From the NCBI RefSeq assembly GCF_036697405.1, contig NZ_JBAHWA010000009.1, forward strand, positions 82,887 to 146,886: DNA of 64,000 nt, in the 5' to 3' direction. The position numbers were made by a program, and so were the translations under genes. The stretch comes from Lysobacter sp036697405 (lineage in GTDB: Bacteria; Pseudomonadota; Gammaproteobacteria; Xanthomonadales; Xanthomonadaceae). The notes beneath the pieces are model-generated. The model saw only the letters and a program-made list of their open reading frames with translations. It did not search any database and was not told the origin of the DNA. This document shows positions 47,191 through 55,824 of the stretch, piece after piece; position 1 is the first letter of the stretch, and each line of letters opens with the position of its first letter.

Positions 47191-48141
47191 ATGAATCTCC
47201 GACCGCTAGCCGCCTGCCTGACGCTCTCCTGCGCGGCGATGCCAGCCTTCGCCGCCGCGCCCGCGGCGGCCGACACCGCCCGCGACCGCGCCTCGATCCT
47301 GGCCATGCAGGGCGAATACATCGTCGATTTCGCCTTCGACGAAACCGTGCTGCTGCAGCCCGGCTACGAGCGCGCGCCGGCCATGCGCAGCGGCGGCAAC
47401 GAGACCGTGATCGTGGTCGAGGACAGCCCGACCAGAATCGTCTTGCAGCACATCCTGGTCGACGAAAAGAGCGGTCACGTCACCAAGCACTGGCGCCAGG
47501 ACTGGACCTTCGAGGCGCCGACGCGTTTCGAGTTCAGCGCCGACCAGACCTGGCAAGTGCGCGCGATCCCGGCCGAGCTCAACCGCGGCGCCTGGACCCA
47601 GTGCGTGTTCGAGGTCAGCGACGCGCCGCGCTACTGCGGCACCGGCCGCTGGGAATACCGCAACGGCGTGGCCACCTGGACCAGCGACCTGAGCTGGCGT
47701 CCGCTGCCGCGCCGCGAATACACCAAGCGCAGCGACTACAACGCGGTCTCGGCGATCAACCGCCACACGCTCACGCCGGGCGGCTGGACCCACGAGCAGT
47801 TCAACACCAAGGTGCTGCGCAAGCCCGACGGCAGCCAGGTCGAGCTGGCGCGCGAGTTCGGCTTCAACGATTACCAGAAGACCAAAGACGTCGACTTCAA
47901 GCCGGCCTACAACTATTGGTACGCGACCCGCGGCTACTGGGCCATGGTGCGCCAGCGCTGGGACGCGTTCCTGGGCAAGGCGCCGGGCGTGCGCCTGAAG
48001 ACCAAGGTCGACGGCATGGCGATGATCATTCCGCTGTTCGAGCAGGCCGACGGCCTGCAGCAGGGCAAGGCGGTGACCGACACCGAGATCGACGCGGTGT
48101 TCGCCAAGTGGGTCGAAGCGGCGCCGCAGGAAAAGCGCTGA
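47191..48141 (+). CDS. Secreted DUF6607-like protein
   Basis: A 316-aa periplasmic protein. A signal peptide (MNLRPLAACLTLSCAAMPAFA) precedes a mature region rich in aromatic residues (HWRQDWTFEAPTRFEFSADQ, YNYWYATRGYWAMVRQRW). The pattern fits DUF6607, a family of unknown function often linked to haem or iron uptake loci. It lies 73 bases after the previous gene and probably closes the hemP operon. It converges with the PDZ gene. Confidence 0.82.
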   Translation: MNLRPLAACLTLSCAAMPAFAAAPAAADTARDRASILAMQGEYIVDFAFDETVLLQPGYERAPAMRSGGNETVIVVEDSPTRIVLQHILVDEKSGHVTKHWRQDWTFEAPTRFEFSADQTWQVRAIPAELNRGAWTQCVFEVSDAPRYCGTGRWEYRNGVATWTSDLSWRPLPRREYTKRSDYNAVSAINRHTLTPGGWTHEQFNTKVLRKPDGSQVELAREFGFNDYQKTKDVDFKPAYNYWYATRGYWAMVRQRWDAFLGKAPGVRLKTKVDGMAMIIPLFEQADGLQQGKAVTDTEIDAVFAKWVEAAPQEKR

Positions 48142-48328
48142 GCCGGGGCGGACGGCACGGCCGTCGCGCCGTCGCGAAGCATCGGGTCGGCGCGGACTGC
48201 GCCGACTCCCATCGCGCCGCCGCTGGCGGCCGCGCGTGTTCCCGGCAGACGATCGCAACCCGCGCCGCCGCTCTCCGACGACATGAACCCTGGCCGGCTG
48301 CGCTGCGACGCCGGCCGGGCGGTCGCGC

Positions 48329-49648
48329 TCAGACCAGGACCGGCGTCGGCGGCGGCGCGGGCGGCGCGGGCGGTGCCGGCGGCGCAGGCGGTGCCGGCGT
48401 CGACGGAGCGGATGGCGGGGCCGGCGGCTTGGGCGCGCGCGGTGCCGTCGGAGGTGCAGGCGGCGCTATCGCGTGCGGCGGCGCGGGAGGCGTCGGAGCT
48501 GCGGGCGGCGCCGGCGGCGTCGGCAGCAGCAGACGCATGCTCTTGGGCACCTTGACCCGCGCGCTGGCCTGCTTGCGATCGCGCAGGTAGTCGACCGCGA
48601 CTTCGCTGCCTTCGGGGCGGCCGCGCAGCGCCTCCATGGTCTCGCGCGGCGTGCTTACCGGCTTGCCGTCGATGCTGCGGATCACGTCTCCGGGTTCCAG
48701 CCCGGCCAGGTCGGCGCCGGCGCTGAGCACCAGCACGCCGCGGTCGGCGCCGAAGTAACGGCCCAGCCCGCGATCCACCGTGGCCAGGTTCAGGCCGTTC
48801 CAGCGGAAGGCTTCGACCAGCGCCGGGGTCGGGCAGTCGTCGCCCTTGCAGGCGAAGATCGGGCCGCCGCGCGCGATATCGGCGCGCACGCGTCCCTTGA
48901 TCGCGGGCAGCTGCTGCATGTCGAAGGCATAAGACTTGGCGTCTTCGGGGTCGAAGGCGAATCGGCCCATGACGACGTTGCCGCGGGGCGTGACGATGCC
49001 GCCCTCGTCGCTGTCGAATACCAGCACCTGCTCGCCGAGCTGCGGCTTGATCTTGACGGTGTTCTTGCGGCCCTCGCGTTCGTAGCCGATCGCGACCGGC
49101 ACATCCACGTCCAGCGCGTCCAGTGCGGAACGGGTCGCGGCCAGGCGGGTTTCGCCGTCGGCGCCGCGCGGGGCGTCGCCGTTGACGCTGACGATGCGGT
49201 CGCCGCTGCGCAGACCGGCCTTGGCCGCGGCGCTGTCGGGGGTGACCGCGACGATGCGCGCGCCGACCTGCGGATCGGCGTTGAGCACCACCCCCAGCAA
49301 GGGGCGCTGTTCGGTCTGCCGGATCACGATCTGGCGCCGCGCGTCGATCGCGGCCAGGCGCGCCAGGCCGGCCTCGTCGCGGGCCAGGACGGCGGCATCG
49401 CGCGCCAGGCCGGCTTCGCCTCGCGCGCTTTCGGCGCGCGCGCGCGCCAGTTCGGCGACGCGGCGCTGGGCCTGGCGCAGCTCGTCCAGGGCCGCCTTCA
49501 TTTCGGCTTCGGTCTTGGCATCGGAGGGGGCGTCGTTGCGGCTGGCCGCGGCGCGCGTGCGCACGGCGGCGTCCTGGGCGACCGCCACCGAGGCGACGGT
49601 CGCGGCGATCGCGAACGCGAGCGCGGTGATGCGAAGGCGGGATGTCAT
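48329..49648 (-). CDS. Periplasmic double-PDZ protein with proline-rich tail
   Basis: A 439-aa exported protein. A signal peptide (ITALAFAIAATVASVAVAQ) is followed by a charged, possibly coiled-coil Ala/Arg/Glu segment (about 45-110), PDZ1 (about 115-210, GVVLNADPQVGARIVAV, AGLRSGDRIVSVNG) and PDZ2 (about 295-375, VLVLSAGADLAGLEPGDVIR). The last 60 residues are mostly Pro and Ala. No protease domain is present. It follows the sigma/anti-sigma pair on the same strand after about 50 bases, so it is likely a target or a signalling partner. The start at 49648 matches the signal peptide. Confidence 0.88.
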   Translation of the reverse strand: MTSRLRITALAFAIAATVASVAVAQDAAVRTRAAASRNDAPSDAKTEAEMKAALDELRQAQRRVAELARARAESARGEAGLARDAAVLARDEAGLARLAAIDARRQIVIRQTEQRPLLGVVLNADPQVGARIVAVTPDSAAAKAGLRSGDRIVSVNGDAPRGADGETRLAATRSALDALDVDVPVAIGYEREGRKNTVKIKPQLGEQVLVFDSDEGGIVTPRGNVVMGRFAFDPEDAKSYAFDMQQLPAIKGRVRADIARGGPIFACKGDDCPTPALVEAFRWNGLNLATVDRGLGRYFGADRGVLVLSAGADLAGLEPGDVIRSIDGKPVSTPRETMEALRGRPEGSEVAVDYLRDRKQASARVKVPKSMRLLLPTPPAPPAAPTPPAPPHAIAPPAPPTAPRAPKPPAPPSAPSTPAPPAPPAPPAPPAPPPTPVLV

Positions 49649-49700
49649 ACGGACCTCTGTGGTGATGTGGACGAGCAAGAAACTCTTTAGGGCATGCGGA

Positions 49701-50573
49701 TCAGTCGACGCGCACCAGCGCGCCGTCGTAGCGCTCGCCGTGGGCGGCGAGCCAGCGTTGGGTGCCCTCGACCCCGGCCAGGTCGCGCAGCGCCTGCACG
49801 CGCTGTTCCCACAGCGCGGCGCGTTGCGCGGTCGGCAGGCCGTCCTGGCGCAGGGCGGCGTCGATCACGCCGATCCGGCTGTCGAGATCGGCGCTCATCA
49901 GGGCCGCGCCGGCGCTGCCGACGCGTTCGTCGCGGGCCAGCGCGACCAGGGCTTCCAGCTGCGCCGATTCGCTCTGCCACTGCGCGATCGCGGCGGTATC
50001 GGCGGCGTCCGCGGCTTCGACGGCGGCCAGCGCGGTGGCCGCGTCGGCGTTCGCGGCTTCGAGCGTCGGCGCCGGCGCGCGGCGCTGCGGGCGACGCACT
50101 TCCGGGCGCGGCTTGGGCTCGGCGTTGGCGATCTTGTCGGTCGGCGCCTGGTGGGTCGCGATGGCACGCGTGGGCGCGGGGACGTCCTGCGTGGCGGCGG
50201 GCGTGCGGATGTCGGCGATGCTGGGCGTCGCTGCCGGTGCCGGGTCGGGGTTGGGATTGGGATTGGGCGCCGGAGCGGTCGGCACATGAGCGGTCGCGCC
50301 GCGGCCCGGCTCGGTCGTGTCGCTGTCGCGCAGCAGGGCGACCGGCACCAGCGCCATCACCGCCAGCGCCGCGGCGGCCGCGGTCCAGACCGGCCAGCGC
50401 CGGCGCCGCGGCGAACGGGACGCGCCAAGCGCGCTGGTGCCGCCGCGCGCGTCCAGCGCCGCGGACAGGCGCGACCAGCCGTCCGCGGGCGGCGTTTCGG
50501 CCGGCAGCGCGGCGAACGCGGTCGACCAATCCTGCGGCGCGGACGGGCCGTGACGGGAACTGGCGTCAGGCAT
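49701..50573 (-). CDS. Probable anti-sigma factor, single-pass membrane protein
   Basis: A 290-aa protein with a short cytosolic N-terminus (about 1-60, containing DWSTAFAALPAETPPADGW), one membrane helix (about 60-82, PVWTAAAAALAVMALVPVALL) and a long periplasmic part rich in Ala/Pro (90-170) then helical (170-290). The gene overlaps the upstream ECF sigma gene by 8 bases, the usual arrangement for a sigma/anti-sigma pair. No zinc-binding HxxxCxxC is present, so it is not a canonical ZAS domain. The anti-sigma role is inferred from context. Confidence 0.75.
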   Translation of the reverse strand: MPDASSRHGPSAPQDWSTAFAALPAETPPADGWSRLSAALDARGGTSALGASRSPRRRRWPVWTAAAAALAVMALVPVALLRDSDTTEPGRGATAHVPTAPAPNPNPNPDPAPAATPSIADIRTPAATQDVPAPTRAIATHQAPTDKIANAEPKPRPEVRRPQRRAPAPTLEAANADAATALAAVEAADAADTAAIAQWQSESAQLEALVALARDERVGSAGAALMSADLDSRIGVIDAALRQDGLPTAQRAALWEQRVQALRDLAGVEGTQRWLAAHGERYDGALVRVD

Positions 50574-51177
50574 GGGAGGCCTCCGTGGTGGGTTCCAGCA
50601 GTTCGCGCAGGCGGCGTCCGCCGCGCGCGAGCTGGGATTTGGAGAAACTGGGCGTGCGCTGCATCAGCGCTGCGATTTCGTCGTGGGTATAGCCTTCGGC
50701 GTGGTACAGCCACAGCACGCTGCGGGTCGCGGCCGGCAACTGCGCCAGGGCGCGCCCCAGCGCCGCGGCGTCGGCGGCGGCCGGGGGCGGCGATGCGTGC
50801 TCGTCGGCGTAGCGGTCGTCCTCCAGCACCAGGGCATGTTCGTGGCGGCGCTGGCTGCGCAGGCGCATCAGGGCTTCGTTGATCGCGATCTGGCGCAACC
50901 AGCCCCAGAACGGGCTGTCGCCGCCGCCGCCCTGGCCGCGGAAGTCGCCGATCCGGCCCAGCACCTTGAGCATGGTGTCCTGCAGCACTTCCGAAGCCTC
51001 CTCGCGATCGCCGCCGCTGCCACCCAGGATCCGCAGCGCCAAGGCGTAGACCGGGCGCTCGAACCAGCGGTAGATCTGCTCGAACGCGGCCCGCTCCCCG
51101 GCGCGCGCACGGGCGAGCAGGGCATCGGGCACATCGATCGCGAAGCTGGACGTGGCTGGCATGGATCGGGCTGTCAT
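50566..51177 (-). CDS. ECF-type RNA polymerase sigma factor
   Basis: A 203-aa sigma factor. Region 2 is at about 25-95 (FEQIYRWFERPVYALALRIL, EEASEVLQDTMLKVL, FWGWLRQIAINEALMRLRSQRR), with region 4 at about 135-190 (LPAATRSVLWLYHAEGYTHDEIAALM, SFSKSQLARG). An acidic linker lies between. An alternative start at 51162 is possible. It overlaps the putative anti-sigma gene by 8 bases and would direct a small regulon, probably including its own operon and the PDZ gene. Confidence 0.93.
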   Translation of the reverse strand: MTARSMPATSSFAIDVPDALLARARAGERAAFEQIYRWFERPVYALALRILGGSGGDREEASEVLQDTMLKVLGRIGDFRGQGGGGDSPFWGWLRQIAINEALMRLRSQRRHEHALVLEDDRYADEHASPPPAAADAAALGRALAQLPAATRSVLWLYHAEGYTHDEIAALMQRTPSFSKSQLARGGRRLRELLEPTTEASHA

Positions 51178-51262
51178 TACCGGACTGGATGCGGCCGGGC
51201 GGCAAACCGTCGCAGTCGCCGGCTGACGCCTATACTCCGCCTATCTACAAGGAGGGGACACC

Positions 51263-52219
51263 ATGGGACCGATTCTGGCCGTCGTGCTGCTGGTAGCCGG
51301 CGTGATCATCCTGTTCAAGACCGTGCGGATGGTGCCGCAGGGTTACGAATGGACGGTGGAGCGTTTCGGCAAGTACACCCACACCATGACTCCGGGGCTG
51401 CATTTCCTGATCCCGGTGGTCTACGGCGTCGGCCGCAAGATCAACATGATGGAGCAAGTGCTGGACGTGCCCTCGCAGGACGTCATCACCAAGGACAACG
51501 CGGTGGTGAAGGTCGACGGCGTGGTCTATTTCCAGGTCCTTGACGCGGCCAAGGCCGCCTACGAGGTCGCCCAGCTCGAGGTCGCCACTCTTAACCTGGT
51601 GATGACCAACATCCGTACCTCGATCGGTTCGATGGACCTGGACGAATCGCTGTCGCGCCGCGACGAGATCAACGCCAAGGTGCTGGTCGCGGTCGATCAG
51701 GCCACCCATCCCTGGGGCCTGAAGGTCAACCGCATCGAGCTCAAGGACATCCAGCCGCCGCGCGACCTGGTCGACTCGATGGCCCGGCAGATGAAGGCCG
51801 AGCGCGAGAAGCGCGCCAACATCCTGGAAGCCGAGGGCCACCGTCAGTCCGAGATCCTGCGCGCCGAGGGCGACAAGCAGGCCGCGATCCTGGAAGCCGA
51901 GGGCAAGCGCGAGGCCGCCTACCGCGAGGCCGAGGCGCGCGAGCGCCTGGCCGAGGCCGAGGCCAAGGCGACCGAGATGGTGTCCAACGCGATCGCCCAG
52001 GGCAATGTGCAGGCGATCAATTACTTCGTGGCGCAGAAGTACATCGAGGCCTTCAAGTCGCTGGCCGAGGCGCCGAACGCGAAGTTCGTGATGATGCCGA
52101 TGGAGTCGGCCGGCGTGATCGGCTCGCTGGGCGGCATCGCCGAGCTGGCCAAGGAAGCGCTGGACCGTCAGGGCGGGCGCGCCGCCGTGCCGCCGGTGCC
52201 GTCGCGCACGGGGGGCTGA
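51263..52219 (+). CDS. SPFH/stomatin-family membrane protein (QmcA-like)
   Basis: A 318-aa protein with one N-terminal helix (ILAVVLLVAGVIILFKTV), an SPFH domain (about 25-190, VPQGYEWTVERFGKYTHTMTP) and a coiled-coil tail (EREKRANILEAEGHRQSEIL and following). These proteins oligomerise in the inner membrane as cages or microdomains and associate with proteases. AAGGAGG precedes the ATG. The NfeD partner follows after 3 bases, the classic pair. Confidence 0.95.
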   Translation: MGPILAVVLLVAGVIILFKTVRMVPQGYEWTVERFGKYTHTMTPGLHFLIPVVYGVGRKINMMEQVLDVPSQDVITKDNAVVKVDGVVYFQVLDAAKAAYEVAQLEVATLNLVMTNIRTSIGSMDLDESLSRRDEINAKVLVAVDQATHPWGLKVNRIELKDIQPPRDLVDSMARQMKAEREKRANILEAEGHRQSEILRAEGDKQAAILEAEGKREAAYREAEARERLAEAEAKATEMVSNAIAQGNVQAINYFVAQKYIEAFKSLAEAPNAKFVMMPMESAGVIGSLGGIAELAKEALDRQGGRAAVPPVPSRTGG

Positions 52220-52222
52220 GCG

Positions 52223-52663
52223 ATGCGTCTGGACTGGCAGATCGTGACCTGGGCCGCGATGGCCCTGTTGCTGTTCGCGGCCGAAGCGCTGGCGCCGGGA
52301 GCGTTCATGCTCTGGCTGGGCTTCGCGGCGGCCGCGGTGTTCGTGGGCGTGCTGCTGTTCCCCGGCATGCCGGTGCTGGCGCAGGTCGCGGCCTTCGTGG
52401 TGTTGAGCTTCCTGTCGATCCAGATGTACCGCACCTGGTTCCGCGGCCGCGAGCGCGGCAGCGACCAGCCGGCCCTGAACCGCCGCGCCGAGCAACTGAT
52501 CGGGCGCGTGGTCGCGCTGGATCGCGGCATCGTCCAAGGCCGCGGCCGGGTGCAGATCGCCGATGCGTACTGGGAAGTGATCGGTCCCGAGCTACCGGCC
52601 GGCGCCAGCGTGCGCGTGGTCGCCAGCGAGGGCATGAGCCTGCGGGTCGAGGCGGTCGAGTAG
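52223..52663 (+). CDS. NfeD-like membrane protein
   Basis: A 146-aa protein with two or three N-terminal helices (WAAMALLLFAAEALAPGAFM, AAAVFVGVLLFPGMPVLAQVAAFVV) and a C-terminal OB-fold domain at about 85-146 (IGRVVALDRGIVQGRGRVQI, WEVIGPELPAGASVRVV). It is the short NfeD1b type without a protease domain. It is translationally linked to the SPFH gene (3-base gap), with which it forms a membrane complex. Confidence 0.94.
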   Translation: MRLDWQIVTWAAMALLLFAAEALAPGAFMLWLGFAAAAVFVGVLLFPGMPVLAQVAAFVVLSFLSIQMYRTWFRGRERGSDQPALNRRAEQLIGRVVALDRGIVQGRGRVQIADAYWEVIGPELPAGASVRVVASEGMSLRVEAVE

Positions 52664-52697
52664 GGCGGGTCCGCGAGCGTGCGCGGAAGGGGTTGCG

Positions 52698-53276
52698 ATG
52701 AAGCGGCATGAAGCCCAATGGATCGGCGTCGGTCTGGCCGCGCTTGCGGCCTGGGCCTGGGCCTGGGCTTGCCCGGCCTGGGCCGGGCCGCCGCTGCCCG
52801 CGCCGGCAGCGGCGCCCGCGGCGGCGGCGCCGGGCTGGATCGGCCGCGTGGTGCCGCCGTATCCGGACGGACTGAAGTCCAATACCGGCAGCTGCGTGGG
52901 CTCGGGCAGCGCGCCCGAGCAGATCTGCGCACGTTCGATCGGCACCCTGGACGATGCCGAGGACCGTTCGCTGAAGTTCTACGCCGGCGAATTCGCCGGC
53001 CGCGAAGGCAACGAGGCGCGTTGGAAGATCACCGACGTGGTGCCCTATCCCAAGCTCAAGCGCGGCGAGTACGTCTCGGTCGCGACCTGCCAGCGCGACG
53101 GCGTCGACGATCCGGGCCTGATCGCGATCGTCGACACCGCGGTGCCCGACGCGGCCGCGCAGGAGATGTTGGAGGCGCGGCGCTGGGCGATACGCCTGGA
53201 CCGCGACACCGGCAGGTTCGTCGAAGTGCCGCCGGCCAGCGTGCGCTGCTACAACGAAGGCTTCGGCGCCGAGTAG
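52698..53276 (+). CDS. Secreted hypothetical protein
   Basis: A 192-aa protein with a signal peptide (GLAALAAWAWAWACPAWA). The mature part has an Ala/Pro-rich start and then four cysteines. GSCVGSGSAPEQICARSIG and ATCQRDGVDDPGLIAIVD suggest two disulfides. It lies 34 bases after the NfeD gene with a good GGAAGGGG ribosome site, so it may share that transcript. I do not recognise a family. Confidence 0.78.
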   Translation: MKRHEAQWIGVGLAALAAWAWAWACPAWAGPPLPAPAAAPAAAAPGWIGRVVPPYPDGLKSNTGSCVGSGSAPEQICARSIGTLDDAEDRSLKFYAGEFAGREGNEARWKITDVVPYPKLKRGEYVSVATCQRDGVDDPGLIAIVDTAVPDAAAQEMLEARRWAIRLDRDTGRFVEVPPASVRCYNEGFGAE

Positions 53277-53296
53277 GGCGCGGCGATTGCCAAGCT

Positions 53297-53345
53297 TCCT
53301 GTGGGAGCGGCGTAAGCCGCGATCGAGTCCAGGCTACGACGACAG
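53297..53345 (+). repeat. REP-like palindrome
   Basis: CTGTGGGAGCGGCGTAAGCC followed by GCGATCGAG is a single copy of the REP family seen at 5.2 kb and in the terminal array. It occupies the gap between the secreted gene and gcvT. Confidence 0.7.
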
Positions 53346-53487
53346 CCACAACGCGCATCGCGACCCGCGGTCGTATGGCCGCCGCCACGCAGGCCATCCA
53401 TGCGCCGGCGTACCGTAGCCCAGGGCGCATCGCGACGGTTCTCCATGGGATAATCCAGGGCTCCCCTCCGTCCAGGCCCCGCCGCTC

Positions 53488-54594
53488 ATGACCCAGAAGA
53501 CCATCCTCAACGACGCCCACCGCGCACTCGGCGCCAAGATGGTCGACTTCGGCGGCTGGGACATGCCGATCAGCTACGGCTCGCAGATCGAGGAGCACCA
53601 CCAGGTCCGCCGCGACGCCGGCATGTTCGACGTCAGCCACATGACCGTGGTCGACCTGCGCGGCGCGCGCACCCGCGACTTCCTGCGCCACCTGGTCGCC
53701 AACTCGGTCGACAAGCTGCACAAGTCCGGCAAGGCGCTCTACACCTGCATGCTCAACCCGCAGGGCGGAGTGATCGACGACCTGATCGTCTACTTCCTGG
53801 CCGAGGACTTCTTCCGCCTGGTGGTCAACGCCGCCACCCGCGAGAAGGACCTGGCCTGGATCGGCGAGCAGGCGCGCGCCTTCGAGGTGCAGGTCAGCGA
53901 GCGTCCCGACTACGCGATGATCGCGGTGCAGGGCCCGAACGCGCGCGACAAGGTGCTGGGCCTGCTGCGCGAGGAGGACCGCGCGCGCATCGGCAAGCTC
54001 GGCAAGTTCGTCGCCGGCGAGGCCCAGACTGCCGACGGCAGCGCGCTGTTCGTCGCCCGCACCGGCTACACCGGCGAAGACGGTTTCGAGGTGGTGGTGC
54101 CGGAAACCGGCGCGGTCGCGCTGTGGAACGCGCTGCTGGCCGCGGGCGTGAAGCCGGCCGGTCTGGGCGCGCGCGACACCCTGCGCCTGGAGGCGGGCAT
54201 GAATCTCTACGGCCAGGACATGGACGACGAGGTCTCGCCCTACGAGGCCGCGCTGGCCTGGACGGTCGCCCTGGACGAGGGCCGCGACTTCATCGGCCGC
54301 GCCGCGCTTGAACAGCAGAAGGCCGCCGGCGCGCCGCGTCAGATGATCGGCCTGGTGATGGACGAGAAGGGCGTGCTGCGTCACGGCCAGAAGGTGCTGA
54401 CCGCCAACGGCGACGGCGAAATCCTCTCGGGCACCTTCTCGCCGACGCTGAACAAGTCGATCGCGTTCGCGCGCGTGCCGGCCGGCGAGCCCGGCCAGGT
54501 GCGCGTCGACATCCGCGGCAAGGAAGTGCCGGTGCGCGTGGTCAAATTCCCGTTCGTGCGCGACGACCAGCCCCAGGACGGCGTGCTGGGCTGA
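53488..54594 (+). CDS. gcvT: Glycine cleavage system T protein (aminomethyltransferase)
   Basis: A 368-aa protein that transfers the aminomethyl carbon from GcvH to THF, giving 5,10-methylene-THF and ammonia. THF- and substrate-contacting motifs are visible: VDFGGWDMPISYGSQIEEHH, MFDVSHMTVVDLRG, RTGYTGEDGFEVVVP, ARDTLRLEAGMNLYGQDMDD and GEILSGTFSPTLNKSIAFA. The product feeds metF and serine synthesis. gcvH lies 0.7 kb downstream. gcvP is not in the window, and no glycine riboswitch was found upstream. Confidence 0.97.
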   Translation: MTQKTILNDAHRALGAKMVDFGGWDMPISYGSQIEEHHQVRRDAGMFDVSHMTVVDLRGARTRDFLRHLVANSVDKLHKSGKALYTCMLNPQGGVIDDLIVYFLAEDFFRLVVNAATREKDLAWIGEQARAFEVQVSERPDYAMIAVQGPNARDKVLGLLREEDRARIGKLGKFVAGEAQTADGSALFVARTGYTGEDGFEVVVPETGAVALWNALLAAGVKPAGLGARDTLRLEAGMNLYGQDMDDEVSPYEAALAWTVALDEGRDFIGRAALEQQKAAGAPRQMIGLVMDEKGVLRHGQKVLTANGDGEILSGTFSPTLNKSIAFARVPAGEPGQVRVDIRGKEVPVRVVKFPFVRDDQPQDGVLG

Positions 54595-54603
54595 GCCGCG
54601 ATC

Positions 54604-55224
54604 ATGGCCGCGCGCGTCGACTACTACTTCAGCCTGATCTCGCCTTACGCCTATCTCGGCCACGCCGCGTTCCTGGATGCGGCGCGCGAGACCGGCGCCG
54701 AGGTGGTCTATCGGCCGCTGCGGATCTTCGACCTGTTCCAGGCCAACGGCGGCCTGCCGCTGGGGCAGCGCGCGCCAGCGCGCCAGCGCTATCGCCTGGT
54801 CGAACTGCAGCGCTGGCGCGAACGGCGCGGCCTGCCGCTGAACCTGGCGCCCAAGCATTTCCCGCTCGACCCCGGCCTGGCCGACCGCTGCGCGATCGCG
54901 CTGGTCGCGGCCGGCGCCGACCCGGCCGCCTACATGGACGCCGCGTTCCGCGCGCTGTGGGCGCTCGACGCCGACATCGCCGACCCGGCGCTGCTCGCGG
55001 AACTGCTAGCCCGTCACGGTTTCGACGCGGCCGCGGTGCTTGCCGCCGCCGACAGCGCCGATACGGTCGCCGCTTACCAGCGCAATACCGACGACGCGAT
55101 CGCCGCCGACCTGCCCGGTCTGCCCGGCTACGTGCTCAACGGCGAGCCGTTCTGGGGTCAGGACCGTGTCGACGATCTGCGCCAGGCCCTGCTCAGCGGC
55201 CGCGCCCCATTCCGGGTAGCGTAA
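54604..55224 (+). CDS. 2-hydroxychromene-2-carboxylate isomerase-like protein
   Basis: A 206-aa thioredoxin-fold protein of the DsbA/HCCA-isomerase (GST-kappa-like) family. The glutathione-activating Ser is in YYFSLISPYAYLG, and the conserved C-terminal GLPGYVLNGEPFWGQDRVDDL is present. NahD-type enzymes use GSH to isomerise chromene carboxylates in aromatic degradation. No such pathway genes are nearby, so it may act on other substrates. It is inserted between gcvT (9-base gap) and gcvH. Confidence 0.9.
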   Translation: MAARVDYYFSLISPYAYLGHAAFLDAARETGAEVVYRPLRIFDLFQANGGLPLGQRAPARQRYRLVELQRWRERRGLPLNLAPKHFPLDPGLADRCAIALVAAGADPAAYMDAAFRALWALDADIADPALLAELLARHGFDAAAVLAAADSADTVAAYQRNTDDAIAADLPGLPGYVLNGEPFWGQDRVDDLRQALLSGRAPFRVA

Positions 55225-55321
55225 GGACCGCCGTGTCCGCGCGCACCCTCTCGCATGTTGCGTCCGCGCCGCTAAACTAGGCGCAATTCCCCAGCCGCCC
55301 CCGCAGAGTTCGAGGCCAGCC

Positions 55322-55717
55322 ATGAGTGAAATCCCCGGCGATCTGAAGTTCATGAAATCCCACGAGTGGGCCCGCGTCGAAGGCGACGGCAAGGTCACGG
55401 TCGGCATCTCCGACCATGCCCAAGGCCTGCTCGGCGACCTGGTCTACGTCGAGCTGCCGAACATCGGCGACCGCGTCGAGGCCGGCACGGCCTGCGCCGT
55501 GGTCGAGTCGGTGAAGGCCGCCTCCGACGTCTACGCGCCGATCAGCGGCACCGTGACCGCGGTCAACACCGCCCTGGCCGACAAGCCGGAAACGATCAAC
55601 GAAGACGCCTACGGCGAGGGCTGGATCTTCACGGTCGAGGTCGAGGAGCCGGATCAGCTCAACGAACTGTTGGCGCCGGACGACTACGCCGAACTGCTCG
55701 AAGACGACGATCACTGA
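55322..55717 (+). CDS. gcvH: Glycine cleavage system H protein
   Basis: A 131-aa lipoyl carrier that shuttles the aminomethyl group between GcvP, GcvT and GcvL. The lipoylated lysine is K65 in VVESVKAASDVYAPISG. KSHEWARVEGDGKVTVGIS and the C-terminal DDYAELLEDDDH are typical. The ribosome site is GAGG. It is followed by a strong terminator. Confidence 0.97.
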   Translation: MSEIPGDLKFMKSHEWARVEGDGKVTVGISDHAQGLLGDLVYVELPNIGDRVEAGTACAVVESVKAASDVYAPISGTVTAVNTALADKPETINEDAYGEGWIFTVEVEEPDQLNELLAPDDYAELLEDDDH

Positions 55718-55792
55718 AGACCGGCGTCGCCGGACCCGCACGGTCCGCGACCTCGGTACGGCCGGACCGCGCAGCGCGGCTCCGGCCCAAGC

Positions 55793-55824
55793 AACGGCCG
55801 CCCAGTGCGGCCGTTCGCGTTTTT
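55793..55824 (+). terminator. Rho-independent terminator of gcvH
   Basis: A 9-bp stem AACGGCCGC / GCGGCCGTT with a 5-base loop, then CGCGTTTTT, about 75 bases after the gcvH stop. Confidence 0.88.

Noticed and set aside
53277..53487. Glycine riboswitch before gcvT
   Set aside because: No tandem glycine aptamer blocks were seen; the gap holds a REP copy and no paired elements of the class.
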